64,000 nt of DNA from contig CBDCUP010000022.1 of assembly GCA_965222655.1 (NCBI GenBank), positions 434,001 through 498,000 of the forward strand, given 5' to 3'. This document shows, piece by piece, positions 51,191 through 59,990 of this stretch. The position numbers and the translations under genes were made by a program. Position 1 is the first letter of the stretch; each line of letters opens with the position of its first letter. The notes under the pieces are model-generated. The model made no database searches and was not told the DNA's origin. It saw only the letters and a list, made by a program, of their open reading frames with translations. The stretch comes from CAUZIZ01 sp965222655 (GTDB taxonomy: Bacteria > Acidobacteriota > UBA6911 > RPQK01 > JAJDTT01).

Positions 51191-53758
51191 GTGTCGGGGC
51201 GCAGCAAATCGATGGGCTTTTCGATGCCACAAGAAACGGTCAAATCAACTCTATCCTCGACTCTCTGCGTTGTAGCTCTCGGCTTGGGACTACTCTTCCC
51301 CGACTGGATTCTGGGCCAGGCCGAGGATCCGCGAGCGGCGAGTCTCCCCTCCATCTCCGAAACGACGGAGGCCATGGACCATCTTGAAGGATACTTCAAC
51401 CTCCATTGGGATCGGCTGAAGGGGCGACTGTTCTGGGAAATGGACAAACTGGACACCGAGTTCCTGTATCAGGTTGCCCACGCCTCCGGGCTGGGTAGCA
51501 ATCCGGTGGGACTGGATCGCGGCCGACTGGCTGGCACCTACCTTCTCATCGCCCAGCGGATCGGACCCAGGATCCTACTGTTGGAACGCAACTACCGCTA
51601 CCGGGCCCTGAGCGACAACCCCGAAGAAATCAGGGCGGTTCGTGAATCCTTCGCTCCCTCGGTTCACTGGGGCTTCGAGGTTGCAGCCGAGGGAGATGAC
51701 GGAGCCGTCCTCATCGATGCCACCGAATTCTTCCTCCAGGACAGAGCTGGGGCGGCACGTCAGATGGAGCAGGCGGGCCAAGGAAAGTTTGAGCTGGACC
51801 CTGACCGCAGCGCTTTCTATCTACCCCGGACCAAGGCCTTCCCTCGCAATACCGAGATTGAGACGATGCTCACCTTTACCAGCCCTGATCCCGGCCCCCT
51901 CGTCCAGTCAGTAGCGGCCAGCAGAGAGGCGGTTACCCTGCGGCAGCATCACTCCCTGGTAAGGCTTCCAGAACCTGGCTACACTCCTCGGCGCCTGGAC
52001 CCAAGGATTGGCGTCAACGGTCCCACTATCCAGGACTACGCTTCTGCAATCGACGAAAACCTTCGGGTCCACTGGGTAGCCCGGCACCGACTCCGGAAAA
52101 AGGATCCTTCCCTTGCCCGCTCAGAAGCAGTCGCGCCGCTGGTGTACTACATCGACCGGGGGATCCCCGAGCCGATCCAGAGCGCCGTGATCGAGAGCAC
52201 CAGATGGTGGAACGATGCGTTCGAAGCGGCTGGCTACATCGACGCCTTCCGTGTCGAGCTCCTGCCTGCGGAGGCAGATCCACTGGATATCCGTTACAAC
52301 GTGGTGTATTGGAACCACCGATCAACCCGAGGGTGGTCCTACGGGGACACCGTTATCGATCCTCGAACCGGTGAGATCATCAAGGGCAACGTCAACCTTG
52401 GGAGCCTGCGGCTGCGTCAGGACCACCTCCTGGGTTCGGGTCTCGTCCCACCTTACTCTGGGGCCACCTCCGAATACAGTCCCTGTGGACTCAGTGCCGC
52501 GCCTGGCTTCGAGTACCTGGCTCAAGTCACCCCCGAAGCTGACCCGGTGGAGATGGCTCTGGCCCGAGTCCGCCAGCTCACGGCTCACGAGATCGGACAT
52601 ACGCTGGGATTTCCTCACAACTATCTGGCCAGTTCCTTCGGCCGTGCCAGCGTCATGGACTATCCAGCTCCCCTGATCGGGATTGGCGCAGATGGCGAGC
52701 TCGATTTCTCTGACGCCTACGCCGCTAAGATCGGAGAATACGACAAACTGGCGGTCACCTGGCTGTATCAGGACTTTCCACCGGGCACCAACGAAGAACG
52801 GGCTCTGAACGCCCTGGTTGAGGAGGGGCTCAGCCGAGGTATCGAGTTCATGGGGCACATCGATAACCACTTTGTTGGAGCAGCCCATCCCCTTGCTTCG
52901 GTCTGGGACAACGGATCCGACCTCGTTGCCGGGCTGAAGCACGAAATCGAGGTTCGCCGTATCGCTCTTCAGAGCTTTGGTACTGGCGCCATCCGAGAAG
53001 GCGAACCCCTCTCCGCGCTGGAGACGGTCCTGGTACCTCTCTATCTTCACCACCGATTTCAATTGAATTCGGCGGCTCAAAGTCTGGGAGGAGCCGAGTA
53101 CCGTTACGCACTTAGGGGCGACGGTCGGACCCCACAGAGGATCGTGCCTGGGGCCAAGCAGCGGGAGGCACTCGAGGCTATCCTCTCTACCCTCACTGTG
53201 GACTTTCTGGCGCTCCCTGAGCGAATCCTGGAGATGATTCCTCCGCCTGCCTTCAGAAGACTGGAGGGAGAGAGGTTCGAAAGGTACACAGGGTTGACCT
53301 TCGATTCTCTGGCCGCCGCGGAGTCCGCAGCCCGTTTTTCAGTCGCTGCGATTCTACATCCGCAGAGAATGGCCCGCCTGGTGGAATTCGGCAGTCGTAG
53401 CCGGGAATACCCGGATCTAGGCGAGGTCCTGGACCGTCTCATTGAGACGACCTGGAACGCCCCCCTGCCGGATGAGCTCTATCCGGCTCAGATACAGAAG
53501 GTCATCCAGCGGGTTGTCACTGAAGAGCTGTTGACCCAGGCCGATGATGATCAGAACCGGTCACAGGCGCGCGCCATCCTGACCGACCGACTCTTGAAAC
53601 TAGCGAACCGCTTGGAATCCCTTCCCCAGCTCTCTCCACACCAAGCCCAGGCAGCCGCGGACATCCGAAGGTGGCAAACCCGGCCCGAGGGAGCTGGCCC
53701 CCCCGCTCAACCTCTGGCCCTGCCCCCAGGGAGCCCGATTGGTATGAAGTCCCGCTGA
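51191..53758 (+). CDS. zinc-dependent metalloprotease (DUF5117/DUF4953 type)
   Basis: 855 residues from GTG 51191; ATG 51215 or 51227 sit closer to the signal peptide (LSSTLCVVALGLGLLF). DUF5117 (about 65-250) is followed by the catalytic DUF4953 region with HEIGHTLGFPHN at 466-477, an extended HExxHxxGxxH zinc motif, and SVMDYPAP as the Met-turn. The C-terminal 250 residues are helical. Exported; probably degrades peptides outside the cell or in the periplasm. No pro-region cleavage site can be pointed to. Confidence 0.9.
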   Translation: MSGRSKSMGFSMPQETVKSTLSSTLCVVALGLGLLFPDWILGQAEDPRAASLPSISETTEAMDHLEGYFNLHWDRLKGRLFWEMDKLDTEFLYQVAHASGLGSNPVGLDRGRLAGTYLLIAQRIGPRILLLERNYRYRALSDNPEEIRAVRESFAPSVHWGFEVAAEGDDGAVLIDATEFFLQDRAGAARQMEQAGQGKFELDPDRSAFYLPRTKAFPRNTEIETMLTFTSPDPGPLVQSVAASREAVTLRQHHSLVRLPEPGYTPRRLDPRIGVNGPTIQDYASAIDENLRVHWVARHRLRKKDPSLARSEAVAPLVYYIDRGIPEPIQSAVIESTRWWNDAFEAAGYIDAFRVELLPAEADPLDIRYNVVYWNHRSTRGWSYGDTVIDPRTGEIIKGNVNLGSLRLRQDHLLGSGLVPPYSGATSEYSPCGLSAAPGFEYLAQVTPEADPVEMALARVRQLTAHEIGHTLGFPHNYLASSFGRASVMDYPAPLIGIGADGELDFSDAYAAKIGEYDKLAVTWLYQDFPPGTNEERALNALVEEGLSRGIEFMGHIDNHFVGAAHPLASVWDNGSDLVAGLKHEIEVRRIALQSFGTGAIREGEPLSALETVLVPLYLHHRFQLNSAAQSLGGAEYRYALRGDGRTPQRIVPGAKQREALEAILSTLTVDFLALPERILEMIPPPAFRRLEGERFERYTGLTFDSLAAAESAARFSVAAILHPQRMARLVEFGSRSREYPDLGEVLDRLIETTWNAPLPDELYPAQIQKVIQRVVTEELLTQADDDQNRSQARAILTDRLLKLANRLESLPQLSPHQAQAAADIRRWQTRPEGAGPPAQPLALPPGSPIGMKSR

Positions 53759-53796
53759 GGCTTGGTGCTCCCTCCCGCGACTACGGTGAGTCTACC

Positions 53797-54031
53797 CCAA
53801 TAGAGGCTACCCCAGATGAACTCCAATAGAGGCTACCCCAGATGAACTCTGTCCCCAGTAGTGCTGTCCCCAGTAGTGTCGTCCCCAGTAGTGAACTGTG
53901 GTCGTCGTGAACTCTGTCCGCAGTCCCCTGTCCCCAGTAGTGTCCGCACAGTAGTGAACTCTGTCCCCAGTAGTGGTCATGCTCCCCAGTACCAATAGAG
54001 GCTACCCCAGATGAACTCTGTCCCCAGTAGC
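53797..54031. repeat. short tandem-repeat tract upstream of a toxin-antitoxin pair
   Basis: Three copies of a 26-bp unit (starting CCAATAGAGGCTACCCC at 53797, 53823 and 53992) are mixed with about eight copies, perfect or decayed, of a 15-bp unit CTGTCCCCAGTAGTG. The minus strand gives a spurious 96-codon frame rich in YWGQ. No gene lies between 53759 and 54087. Confidence 0.85.
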
Positions 54032-54052
54032 AATCTGTGCCCGGCTGTCTAC

Positions 54053-54081
54053 TTGCACCTAGTGCAGGCATCGCCTATATT
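54053..54081 (+). promoter_or_regulatory. toxin-antitoxin promoter, predicted leaderless
   Basis: TTGCAC (54053-54058) and TATATT (54076-54081) with a 17-bp spacer. The start would fall 6-7 bases further on, at the ATG itself. The -35 overlaps an inverted repeat TGCAC-CTA-GTGCA (54054-54066). Confidence 0.55.
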
Positions 54082-54082
54082 A

Positions 54083-54094
54083 ATTGCATGCAAT
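54083..54094. promoter_or_regulatory. candidate operator overlapping the antitoxin start codon
   Basis: Perfect 12-bp palindrome ATTGCATGCAAT spanning the predicted transcription start and ATG. A ribbon-helix-helix antitoxin commonly binds such a site to repress its own operon. Confidence 0.4.
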
Positions 54095-54330
54095 ATACGA
54101 TACGGAACATTCCGGACTCTCTCGATGCGACTCTGAGAGAACGGGCGAGGGCCGAGGGTAGGAGCCTCAATGAGGTGACCATCCGGGCCTTGGCTCGAGG
54201 GCTTGGATTCTCCAAGCAACGCCTACGACAGAGAGATCTGAGCGATCTGGCTGGAACCTGGAAGGAAGACCCAAGCTTTGATCAGGCAATCGCCGATCAG
54301 GATGTCATCGACTCGGAGTTATGGAAGTGA
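54088..54330 (+). CDS. FitA/VapB-type ribbon-helix-helix antitoxin
   Basis: 80 residues from ATG 54088. The N-terminal half is an Arc/FitA-like ribbon-helix-helix: YTIRNIPDSLDATLRERARAEGRSLNEVTIRALARGL. The acidic C-terminal half (DLAGTWKEDPSFDQAIADQDVIDSELWK) is the usual toxin-wrapping tail, with the DPSFDQAI(A)DQ pattern typical of VapB partners. The frame runs open upstream to 54037 but the promoter and family start favour 54088. Overlaps the toxin gene by 10 bp. Confidence 0.88.
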   Translation: MQYTIRNIPDSLDATLRERARAEGRSLNEVTIRALARGLGFSKQRLRQRDLSDLAGTWKEDPSFDQAIADQDVIDSELWK

Positions 54331-54710
54331 GACTCGCGTTGGATACCAACCGCTATACTGATCTATGCAGGGGACATTCGGCGACACTAGAAGCCTTGGA
54401 GACGGCTGACGAAGTCTATCTGCCGTTTGTGGTTCTGGGCGAACTCAGGGCGGGATTTGCGGTTGGTCACCACTCCGCGGAAAACGAGAGGATCCTCTAC
54501 CAGTTCCTGATCCGAGACGGCGTCCAGATCCTCTTCGCGGACGACCAGACCACCCATCACTACGCTGCCGTTTATCGCCAGCTCCGCCGTCAGGGAACCC
54601 CCATCCCCACGAACGACATCTGGATCGCGGCCCTGGTGCTGCAGCACAATCTCACCCTCTGCGCTCGCGACCGGCACTTCGACCAATTGCACCAAATAGG
54701 AAGGCTCTAG
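54321..54710 (+). CDS. vapC: VapC-like PIN-domain ribonuclease toxin
   Basis: 129 residues. The PIN nuclease acids are visible: D8 in LALDTNRY, E in VLGELRAGF, D in IPTNDIWIAAL and D in CARDRHFDQL. Such toxins cleave tRNA or rRNA when the antitoxin is lost. Its start lies inside the antitoxin gene, which ensures translational coupling. Ends 4 bp before the convergent SelA-like gene. Confidence 0.9.
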   Translation: MEVRLALDTNRYTDLCRGHSATLEALETADEVYLPFVVLGELRAGFAVGHHSAENERILYQFLIRDGVQILFADDQTTHHYAAVYRQLRRQGTPIPTNDIWIAALVLQHNLTLCARDRHFDQLHQIGRL

Positions 54711-54713
54711 AAG

Positions 54714-55916
54714 TTATCGACTCAAGAGCAAACGCAGCCGCTGCCCGATGATGCCGGGATCCTCTTCCCGGAGACACTGCGGGGAAAAAACCAGGATACC
54801 CTCCCGGACGCGTGAGGGGTTGGCATGGATGCTGGGGCGGGACTCCTGAAGCCCTCGAAGAAGAGCCATCGCCGAAAGGCCTGCGTCCTCGTGCAGCTTC
54901 AGCTCGACCTGGGGCACCTCGGACCCATCCGGCTGCTCGATCAAGGAAAGCTCCCCCCGGTCCAGCTCTCCGGCCGACTCGACTAGAGCCTCCAGGAGCC
55001 GCATCCAAGTTGCCCGGCGGATCCCGGGATCCTGGTCAACGAAGAGACGAAGGGCGGTCAGCAAGCCCACGATCTCCTCCTTGCCCACTTTGCAGGGCCT
55101 ACCGATCCCGTTGTGGGGGATACCTGGGAGTTGACCTCTGTCAATAAGGTACTCAGATGGCTGCCATAGCTCGTCAACGACATCCAGATCCAGATGCTGA
55201 AGCGCTGCGGAGGAAATGAGATTCTTTCGGCCACATAGAATTCCCGTGCTCTGGGGTCCGCGGATGGCCTTTCCCCCACTGAAGGCCACCAGATCGGCGC
55301 CTTGAGCGACGAACTTCCTCAAATTGGACACCGGCGGCAACTGCCCGGCCGCGTCCACCAGAACAGGGACCTCCCTGGGTTGGCACACCCGCACTACCTC
55401 CTCGAGCGAAGGCAGGGCACGCGGTGTTGCCACATAGTAGACAGCAGCAGTCCTTTCGGTGATGGCATCCGCGATCTCCCAGGCTTCGGCGTCCCGGACC
55501 CCTGCCCCGCTGAAACGGTCTGGCAAGCCCACCTCGATCAAGCGAATCCCAACCGAGCGGACGGAGTGATCATAGGAGTTGCGCTGGCTGCGCACCATGA
55601 TGACTTCGTTCTTCAGCCCCCGGGTGTCGGGGAGCCGGCTCATGCGACTGGGATCCAATCCCGCCACACACGCAGCGGTGCCGAGCAAGAGGGCAGCGGC
55701 AGCCCCGGAGGTCACGTATCCGGCTTCCGCTCCGGTGATCTCGGCAATGATCTGGCTGGCACGCGCCTGCAGCTCGGTCATGTCCACACAATACTGCGAA
55801 GCCTCTTTCATGGCTTCGGTGACCTCCTCTGGGAGGAGAGACCCGCTGAGGCGAGTGGCCGGTCCGGTGGCGTTGATCAGGGTGGGCACTCCCAGGCGAT
55901 CGTAGATAGAACTCAT
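54714..55916 (-). CDS. SelA-like PLP-dependent aminotransferase-fold protein
   Basis: 400 residues of fold-type I. It opens with YDRLGVPTLINATGPATRLSGSLLPEEVTEAM, as SelA-related lyases do. ADLVAFSGGKAIRGPQSTGILCG contains the PLP lysine, and VPVLVDAAGQLPP the Asp that holds the pyridine nitrogen. It is too short and too different from true SelA (about 460 residues, with an N-terminal tRNA-binding domain) to make selenocysteyl-tRNA. Closer are D-glucosaminate-6-phosphate ammonia-lyase-like proteins. Convergent with the toxin gene. Confidence 0.8.
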   Translation of the reverse strand: MSSIYDRLGVPTLINATGPATRLSGSLLPEEVTEAMKEASQYCVDMTELQARASQIIAEITGAEAGYVTSGAAAALLLGTAACVAGLDPSRMSRLPDTRGLKNEVIMVRSQRNSYDHSVRSVGIRLIEVGLPDRFSGAGVRDAEAWEIADAITERTAAVYYVATPRALPSLEEVVRVCQPREVPVLVDAAGQLPPVSNLRKFVAQGADLVAFSGGKAIRGPQSTGILCGRKNLISSAALQHLDLDVVDELWQPSEYLIDRGQLPGIPHNGIGRPCKVGKEEIVGLLTALRLFVDQDPGIRRATWMRLLEALVESAGELDRGELSLIEQPDGSEVPQVELKLHEDAGLSAMALLRGLQESRPSIHANPSRVREGILVFSPQCLREEDPGIIGQRLRLLLSR

Positions 55917-56093
55917 GGATCTCGGGGTTCTCCTGGCGGGGGAGCTGTTCCAGGAAGGATGAGTGCTCCCGGATTGAGTCGGCTTGAACCGGAGAATAGA
56001 AGCATCGCGCTCGTCGTGCCGCTGCCCACCTACCGCAACGACGCGACGAGCGCAGAGCTAGACTCTCGACAGTCGAAAACTGAACCGGGGCGC

Positions 56094-57401
56094 TCAGGCA
56101 GCTTTAATCGTCCGCTTCTTGGGATCGAACACCATCTTGTGTCCGCTCCAAAGCGAGTCAGTAGCCATGATGCAGACAATGGAGTGCCCGTATCCGGCCT
56201 CCGGCGGGCAGATGACGGCGTCCTTATCCTGCTTGCGCACGGCGTCGAGCCAGTTGGCCATATGGGGAAAACGATCATTGGCCATCGACCCCGGCTCGGG
56301 CGCAATGTACTCGGCACGCTTGATTGCCTCGTCTGAGTGGACGCCATCTCCGGAAATCCTCCATGGGGATTCGTCCCAAAGCGGCGACTTCTCGAACTCC
56401 AGCGTCCCCTTGGTGCCCTGGATCCGGTAGCCGGTTCCCGATCCGTTGATCAGGCAACAACCGTAGCTGCCCAGGAACTTCTTGTCCCCGGTTCCGTACT
56501 CGAAAAGGGCTTCAACCGTGTCCGGATTCTCTCGGTAGTCCTTGAACTTATAGATGCCCCCCTCAGCTCGCGCTGACAAAGGATATGGTTCTCCAGACAG
56601 GAAGTGCAGGGTGTCGATGTCGTGGCTCATCCACTGATCAAAAATGCCGCTGGAGAACTCCTTGAACAGACGAAAGGATCGGAAGATCCGGGGATCGAAG
56701 GGGCGATCCGGCTTACCCAGGAGGAACTCCTTCCAGTTCAGATCCTCTTCACGACACCTGGCCAGCTGCTCCGGGGTGCGACGCCACCGGTAGGGACTGT
56801 ACTCATCCTCTCTCAGACTGAATCGGACAATGTCCCCGATGCGCCCTTCGTCCATGATCCGTTTTGCCGCGAGGCATTTGGGGTGAATTCTCCCCTGGGT
56901 CCCGCACTGAACGACCCTCCCGGACTTCTTTACCGCGTCCAGGGCGGCGTTGGTTTCGGAGAGGACGTTGCCCATGGGCTTCTCACAGTAGGCGTCTTTA
57001 CCCGCCTCGACCACCATCTTGAGCATCTTGGCGTGCTGGTGATCGGCGGTGGCGATAATGACGGCATCCACGCTGTCATCCGCTAGTAGCTGATCAATAT
57101 GGTGATAGATCCTGGGCTCGCCACCGTATTCCTGCCTCAGGATGTCGGCCGCCTTCTCCCGACTCTTCTTCCAGATATCACAGGCAGCCACCACGCGGGC
57201 GTTGTAGGCACCGGCATGTTCGAGGCACTTCTTCATGAGGAACCTGCCGCGACCCCCTGGACCCAGGACCGCGACCTGGATGGTATCGTTGATGTCCCTG
57301 CCGGGCCTGCCCAGACCCGACCCGGTCAACCCTGCCAGAATCATTCCAGAACCGGCCGAGGCTCCCAGAAAACCGCGACGGTCCATGTGCTGCTTTGCCA
57401 T
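56094..57401 (-). CDS. Gfo/Idh/MocA-family oxidoreductase with Tat signal
   Basis: 435 residues. The twin-arginine leader MDRRGFLGASAGSGMILAGL (R8-R9) marks export in folded form. The Rossmann domain has VAVLGPGGRGRF and VDAVIIATADHQHAKM, and the cofactor/substrate loop CEKPMGN is conserved. WMSHDIDTLHFLSGEPYP and the C-terminal FPHMANWLDAVRKQDKD finish the family profile. Secreted NAD-type oxidoreductases of this kind are very common in Acidobacteriota and Planctomycetota and probably act on sugars with a pre-bound cofactor. Confidence 0.9.
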   Translation of the reverse strand: MAKQHMDRRGFLGASAGSGMILAGLTGSGLGRPGRDINDTIQVAVLGPGGRGRFLMKKCLEHAGAYNARVVAACDIWKKSREKAADILRQEYGGEPRIYHHIDQLLADDSVDAVIIATADHQHAKMLKMVVEAGKDAYCEKPMGNVLSETNAALDAVKKSGRVVQCGTQGRIHPKCLAAKRIMDEGRIGDIVRFSLREDEYSPYRWRRTPEQLARCREEDLNWKEFLLGKPDRPFDPRIFRSFRLFKEFSSGIFDQWMSHDIDTLHFLSGEPYPLSARAEGGIYKFKDYRENPDTVEALFEYGTGDKKFLGSYGCCLINGSGTGYRIQGTKGTLEFEKSPLWDESPWRISGDGVHSDEAIKRAEYIAPEPGSMANDRFPHMANWLDAVRKQDKDAVICPPEAGYGHSIVCIMATDSLWSGHKMVFDPKKRTIKAA

Positions 57402-57527
57402 GATAGTGTCTCCTTAAGGTACAAAACTGTAGGGGTAGAGTGTAGGCCCATCAACCGGCCGCGTCAACCCATACACAAATGAGATCAGCCTGGGAATGGA
57501 ACAAGTTGCTGGACCGATCGCCCATCG

Positions 57528-58520
57528 CCTCCCCTTGCCTGTGGTCAGGTAGAAATACGGCGCGCGCAGCCGTAGGCGGAGAGTTACCGGTACGCACCCT
57601 TTCGGTTGTGCGCCGGGTTCCTAGTTCCGCCATAGCTCACGTTTCCGCAAGCCCCCTTTGTCATCCCGGACGGTCGGATTTCCCGAGTCCGGTTGGCGAC
57701 CACAACTTTCCTCCTACGGCCTTCCCTTACCCAACGAGGCTTAAGCGCTCGCTCGCATTCACCCCTCTCGGGTCCGGTTTGCCGCCGGTCTCGACAAAGC
57801 TTGCCCGGTCACCGCTTACCCAGGTACTGAGCCCTGGACGGTGGGCGCTGCCTTGCCCGTCATGGCCGAGAGTCCCTTCGCCCTTTCCGGGTATTACCCT
57901 TCCAGGAGCCGCCTCCAGGCGGCTTGGGCCGGCGTTACCCGACCGTCTTCGCTCCTACGGACTCATGCGCCAGACCTGGATGCTCCGCAAGCCTTCGCTC
58001 TCGCTCGGCTCCTCGGTCTTCGCAGGTTGCTGCGAGCCCCTGCTGCAAACAGGCCCTTCCCGACATTATCTCTGCAATCCTTGTCCAGGCGCTTGGACCC
58101 CTACCCGGCAGCGATCTCCCGGTGCACTTGCTCGTTTCTTCCCGGGAGACGTCGGCCTCACCTCACAAAGGACAGGTTCGGCTCGCCAGACTACCCCTGC
58201 ATGGCAACTTCCGCAGGGAGGCTTATTTCCGGGCTGCAGTCATTCGCTCATGTTCAGGCTCCCCAACTCGCTAGACCTCCAGGTTGCTCCCGCCGCTTCC
58301 TTCGAAGGGCGGCCAGGCCGTTTACACCGCGCATCTCTCGGTTGGTTACCTGCCCCGAGCTGCGGTATCGCTACGTGTGTGAACGAACAATTCACACGGC
58401 TGGACTTTCTCCAGCTGGATTGCAGCCTTGTCGGCTGCTCCCCCTTGCCCTTGCCCTCGCCCCTCTTATATAGAGCCAGATCACGTCCAAAGCAAAGCAG
58501 GGGCAAGGGCAAGGAAGTTT
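57528..58520. repeat. 900-bp twin element, copy 2, with GCC-rich flanks
   Basis: Core 57541-58440 matches 33481-34380 base for base (offset exactly 24,060) with about 28 substitutions and no gap. The left side again begins after CCCCTTGCC, and the right side is CCCCTTGCCCTTGCCC plus a short complementary GGGGCAAGGGCAAGG near 58500-58516. Plus-strand open frames (57479-58534, 57841-58473) cross it as in copy 1. It accounts for most of the 57402-58546 gap; the remaining 130 bp shows nothing. Confidence 0.8.
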
Positions 58521-58546
58521 TCGCTTGGCTGTGAGATCATGGGCGC

Positions 58547-59884
58547 ATGCAAGCTATCCATGGGGATCTCGGCAGAGAAGAACGCTTCCTCTCACAGCCG
58601 GTCCGAAGTCAGATTTGCATCGTGCTCTTACTGGCAGCTGCTCTCGGTGGCTGTTCAGCCGAACATGCAAAGAGCACGAAGAATCCTGAGACTACTGGAG
58701 ATGCATCCGGCCCATTACGCTTCTCTGAGCACCTGATCATGGACGGCTACGCCTATCCCTATGGCATCTGGTCCTCGGATCTGGACGGGGACGGCGACCT
58801 GGACCTGACCAGTGCCGACTACACTCCCCACAACGACCTCTACTGGTTCGAGAATGACGGTTCAGGCCAGTTCAGCCGCCACTTCATCCAGAAGGACGAC
58901 CCGGAAAGGTTGGAGCGTCACATGGTGGGCGACATCAACCACGACAGTCGCCCCGACGTGGTGATCGTGAAGAATCTCTACGGGCACCTGCTCTGGTTTC
59001 AGAACCCTGGCGGGGAAAGGATCCACGATCTCTGGCAGCGACACGTCATCACGACCGAGCTGGCTGGCGCCTACAGTGTGGCCCTCTCAGACCTGGACGC
59101 CGATGGGGATCTCGATGTAGCCGCCTCCTCCTGGAGGATGGGCAACCAATTTGCTTGGTTTGAGAACCCCGGGACCGTTTGCGATCCTGCGGGCGGCCCG
59201 ACTCAGCTCTGTTACGAGGAAGGCCAGGAATGGACCAAACATCTGATTGAGGCCAATATATCCGAGACCCGATGCATCCGGATTGCCGACGTGGACGGGG
59301 ATGGCGATGAAGATCTACTGGGAACGGCTGCCGGAGCCGGCCTGGTGCTCTGGTACGAGAACAGCGGAGATCCAAAAACCAAGCCCTGGAAACGACACGT
59401 CATTGACTCATCTGTTCGCCCCAGTCACGGAGATCCAGTCGACATGGATGGGGACGGAGACCCCGATTTTGTCCTGGCTCTGGGAATGGGACAGAGTCCG
59501 GCCATGAAGCCGGGGGGTCAAGTTGTCTGGTATGAAAACGACGGGTCCTCAGGCAGAGAACCCTGGACCCGGCACCTGATCCTGGAATCTCTCCCCAGCG
59601 CCTTCGAGGCTGTAGCAGGAGACCTCGACGGAGACGGCGACGTCGACGTCGCTGCAACGGCCTGGGGAGACTCGGGCCAGGTGGTGTGGCTGGAAAATTC
59701 CGGGGATCCCAGGGGGCGATGGTCTCACCACCCTCTGAAGACCTCCTGGCCCAAGGCCAATATGCTGCTGCTCGCGGATCTGGACGGAGACCAGGACCTG
59801 GATGTGGCTGCCGTGGCCGAACACGGAAGCTACGAGTTCCGATGGTGGCGCAACGAAGGGCGCTCCCCTGCAAAGTCCGACTGA
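58547..59884 (+). CDS. FG-GAP/VCBS-repeat lipoprotein
   Basis: 445 residues. A lipobox AALGGC follows a hydrophobic segment (about 22-36), so the mature protein is a lipid-anchored one. The rest is a seven-bladed propeller built from Asp-rich calcium-binding repeats: SSDLDGDGDLDLTSADY, GDINHDSRPDVVIVKN, LSDLDADGDLDVAASSW, IADVDGDGDEDLLGTAA, VDMDGDGDPDFVLAL, AGDLDGDGDVDVAATAW and LADLDGDQDLDVAAVAE. Each blade is followed by WFEN or WYEN. Probably exposed at the outer membrane; ligand unknown. Confidence 0.9.
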   Translation: MQAIHGDLGREERFLSQPVRSQICIVLLLAAALGGCSAEHAKSTKNPETTGDASGPLRFSEHLIMDGYAYPYGIWSSDLDGDGDLDLTSADYTPHNDLYWFENDGSGQFSRHFIQKDDPERLERHMVGDINHDSRPDVVIVKNLYGHLLWFQNPGGERIHDLWQRHVITTELAGAYSVALSDLDADGDLDVAASSWRMGNQFAWFENPGTVCDPAGGPTQLCYEEGQEWTKHLIEANISETRCIRIADVDGDGDEDLLGTAAGAGLVLWYENSGDPKTKPWKRHVIDSSVRPSHGDPVDMDGDGDPDFVLALGMGQSPAMKPGGQVVWYENDGSSGREPWTRHLILESLPSAFEAVAGDLDGDGDVDVAATAWGDSGQVVWLENSGDPRGRWSHHPLKTSWPKANMLLLADLDGDQDLDVAAVAEHGSYEFRWWRNEGRSPAKSD

Positions 59885-59960
59885 CCGTCTCGACCCAGAG
59901 GGATGTCCTTTTTCCACCGAGTGAAGCTATCTTAGTCCCTGCCCATGGTGCAGGAGGATT

Positions 59961-59990
59961 ATGAAGTTTGTGGAGGAGCCCGATGTCTAA
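59961..59990 (+). other. nine-codon mini-ORF overlapping the histidine-kinase start
   Basis: ATG 59961 follows a near-ideal CAGGAGGATT site, reads MKFVEEPDV and stops in the TAA that overlaps the kinase start ATGTCTAA. A second GGAGG lies inside it, upstream of the kinase ATG. This could couple or limit kinase translation. Confidence 0.35.

Noticed and set aside
53797..54031. CRISPR array
   Set aside because: Repeats are 15 and 26 bp, irregularly mixed and without unique spacers of even length, and no cas genes are near.
53781..54071. 96-codon minus-strand frame with repeated YWGQ
   Set aside because: Translation of the short tandem-repeat tract; no ribosome site and no conserved start.
54714..55916. 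Selenocysteine synthase (SelA)
   Set aside because: Shorter than SelA, no tRNA-binding N-terminal domain, and no selB, selC or selD in the window.
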